Assembly (NCBI RefSeq): GCF_037095735.1
Contig: NZ_JBAWKD010000001.1
Coordinates: 620,001-684,000 of the forward strand
Direction of reading: 5' to 3'
Origin: Frigidibacter sp037095735
GTDB lineage: Bacteria > Pseudomonadota > Alphaproteobacteria > Rhodobacterales > Rhodobacteraceae
DNA: 64,000 nt
Part shown: positions 63,356 through 64,000 of the stretch, piece after piece
How the letters are laid out: each line of letters begins with the position of its first letter
Numbering within the stretch: the first letter of the stretch is position 1
Made by a program: the position numbers and the translations under genes
The notes under the pieces: generated by a model
Told to the model about the DNA's origin: nothing
The model's input: the letters and a program-made list of their open reading frames with translations, nothing else
Database searches by the model: none

Positions 63356-64000
63356 ATGCCTGCCATGCCCGACACGCTGATGGAGACCCAGACCCCGCCG
63401 GTGATCGTCCTGCATCCGGAAGACAGCGTCGCGATTGCCCGCCGCGCCGTGCCTGCGGGCACCGTGTTGCCGGGCGGGATTGTCACCACCTCAGTCATCG
63501 CTCCGGGCCATAAGATTGCGCGACGCGCCCATGCACCCGGCGACAAGGTGCTTCGCTACGGGCAGATCATCGGTTTCGCCTCTGCCGCCATCGCCCCCGG
63601 CGAACATGTCCATGAGCACAACCTCGCTCTGGGAACCTTCGACCGCGACCATGCCATCGGCGCCGACCGGGCGCCGCGTGCGCCGCATGTGACCGGCAAG
63701 GGATTTCTGGGCTACCGCCGTGCCGACGGGCGGGTAGGGACGCGCAATTACATCGGCATCCTCACCACCGTGAACTGCTCTGCCCATGTGGCCCTGTCGG
63801 TCGCCCGTGCCTTCGAACGGAACGAACGCGCCGGGTATGACCCCTTGGCGGCCTATCCGAATGTAGATGGAGTCGTCGCGCTGACCCACAAGACCGGCTG
63901 CGGGATGAGCGCCGGGGAGCCGCTGCAACTGCTGCGCCGCACCATCGAAGGCTACGCGCGGCATCCGAATTTCTCTCATGTGCTGGTCGTGGGCCTCGGC
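63356..64000 (+). CDS. GarD/UxaA-family sugar-acid dehydratase, N-terminal part
   Basis: An open frame of 215 codons continuing past the window. Residues about 14-95 form a SAF-like domain (VIVLHPEDSVAIARRAVPAG, RYGQIIGFASAAIAPGEHVH). The catalytic domain then begins with GYRRADGRVGTRNYIGI, TTVNCSAHVA and YPNVDGVVALTHKTGCGM, very like D-galactarate and altronate dehydratases. These iron enzymes remove water from aldaric or aldonic acids. The first ATG is taken as start, with in-frame ATGs at 63365 and 63380 as alternatives. Confidence 0.85.
   Translation, partial: MPAMPDTLMETQTPPVIVLHPEDSVAIARRAVPAGTVLPGGIVTTSVIAPGHKIARRAHAPGDKVLRYGQIIGFASAAIAPGEHVHEHNLALGTFDRDHAIGADRAPRAPHVTGKGFLGYRRADGRVGTRNYIGILTTVNCSAHVALSVARAFERNERAGYDPLAAYPNVDGVVALTHKTGCGMSAGEPLQLLRRTIEGYARHPNFSHVLVVGLG

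Overview
The window is a chromosomal segment of a GC-rich alphaproteobacterium, most likely a member of the Rhodobacteraceae (Rhodobacter/Rhodovulum/Paracoccus-like). The evidence is the divergent pckA / chvI-chvG-hprK-rapZ-EIIA-HPr arrangement, the fmt-def-def-def operon, the pyrB-rmuC-pyrC' order, and a pair of intergenic repeats with the CCAAATA..CCGGGGG core common in that family. No species can be named from sequence reading alone.

Layout. 1-9 kb: the start of pckA, the ChvG/ChvI envelope-stress and PTS-regulatory cluster, rnhA, then fmt with three peptide-deformylase paralogues (one without catalytic residues) and a PatB-like aminotransferase. 10-30 kb: core housekeeping genes (xi-class GST, lytic transglycosylase, MOSC protein, LrgAB, plsY, pyrimidine genes with a pseudo-dihydroorotase, a D-threonine-aldolase-like enzyme, PCu(A)C copper chaperone, gshA, rsmE, ubiA, a large OmpA protein with an acidic Gly-Ser-Gly-Asp tail, moaE/moaD, pgsA). 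At 30.75 kb lies tRNA-Arg(CCU). From the tRNA to about 37.1 kb is an accessory island: an orphan TniQ, then visibly AT-richer DNA with a translationally coupled two-gene operon (unknown protein + SEC-C protein) convergent with a RloC/PrrC-like zinc-hook ATPase. This is the best candidate for an undescribed, probably defensive, cassette.

37.4-43.6 kb: a class C beta-lactamase with divergent AmpR, then a four-gene minus-strand cassette (AAA+ ATPase, HAD phosphatase, unknown protein, XRE regulator) with two matched GTATC-N8-GATAC operators, then a frameshifted pseudogene. 43.6-52.3 kb: LysR/fasciclin pair, Tat-exported amidohydrolase, LacI regulator, and a three-subunit membrane-linked FAD dehydrogenase (subunit 3, Fe-S GMC flavoprotein, triheme cytochrome c). 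52.3-54.5 kb: an SDR gene split by a complete 1400-bp IS256-family element with an 8-bp target duplication. Removing the element restores an intact 254-codon frame.

54.5-64 kb: a probable sugar-acid catabolic and uptake locus with a 2,5-dioxovalerate-type aldehyde dehydrogenase, an Ldh2-type oxidoreductase, a complete Dpp/Opp-type ABC transporter, a LysR regulator and the start of a GarD/UxaA-type dehydratase. Two near-identical inverted repeats flank the LysR gene and probably tie both transcription units to it. Functions are inferred from motifs and neighbours. No database search was possible.
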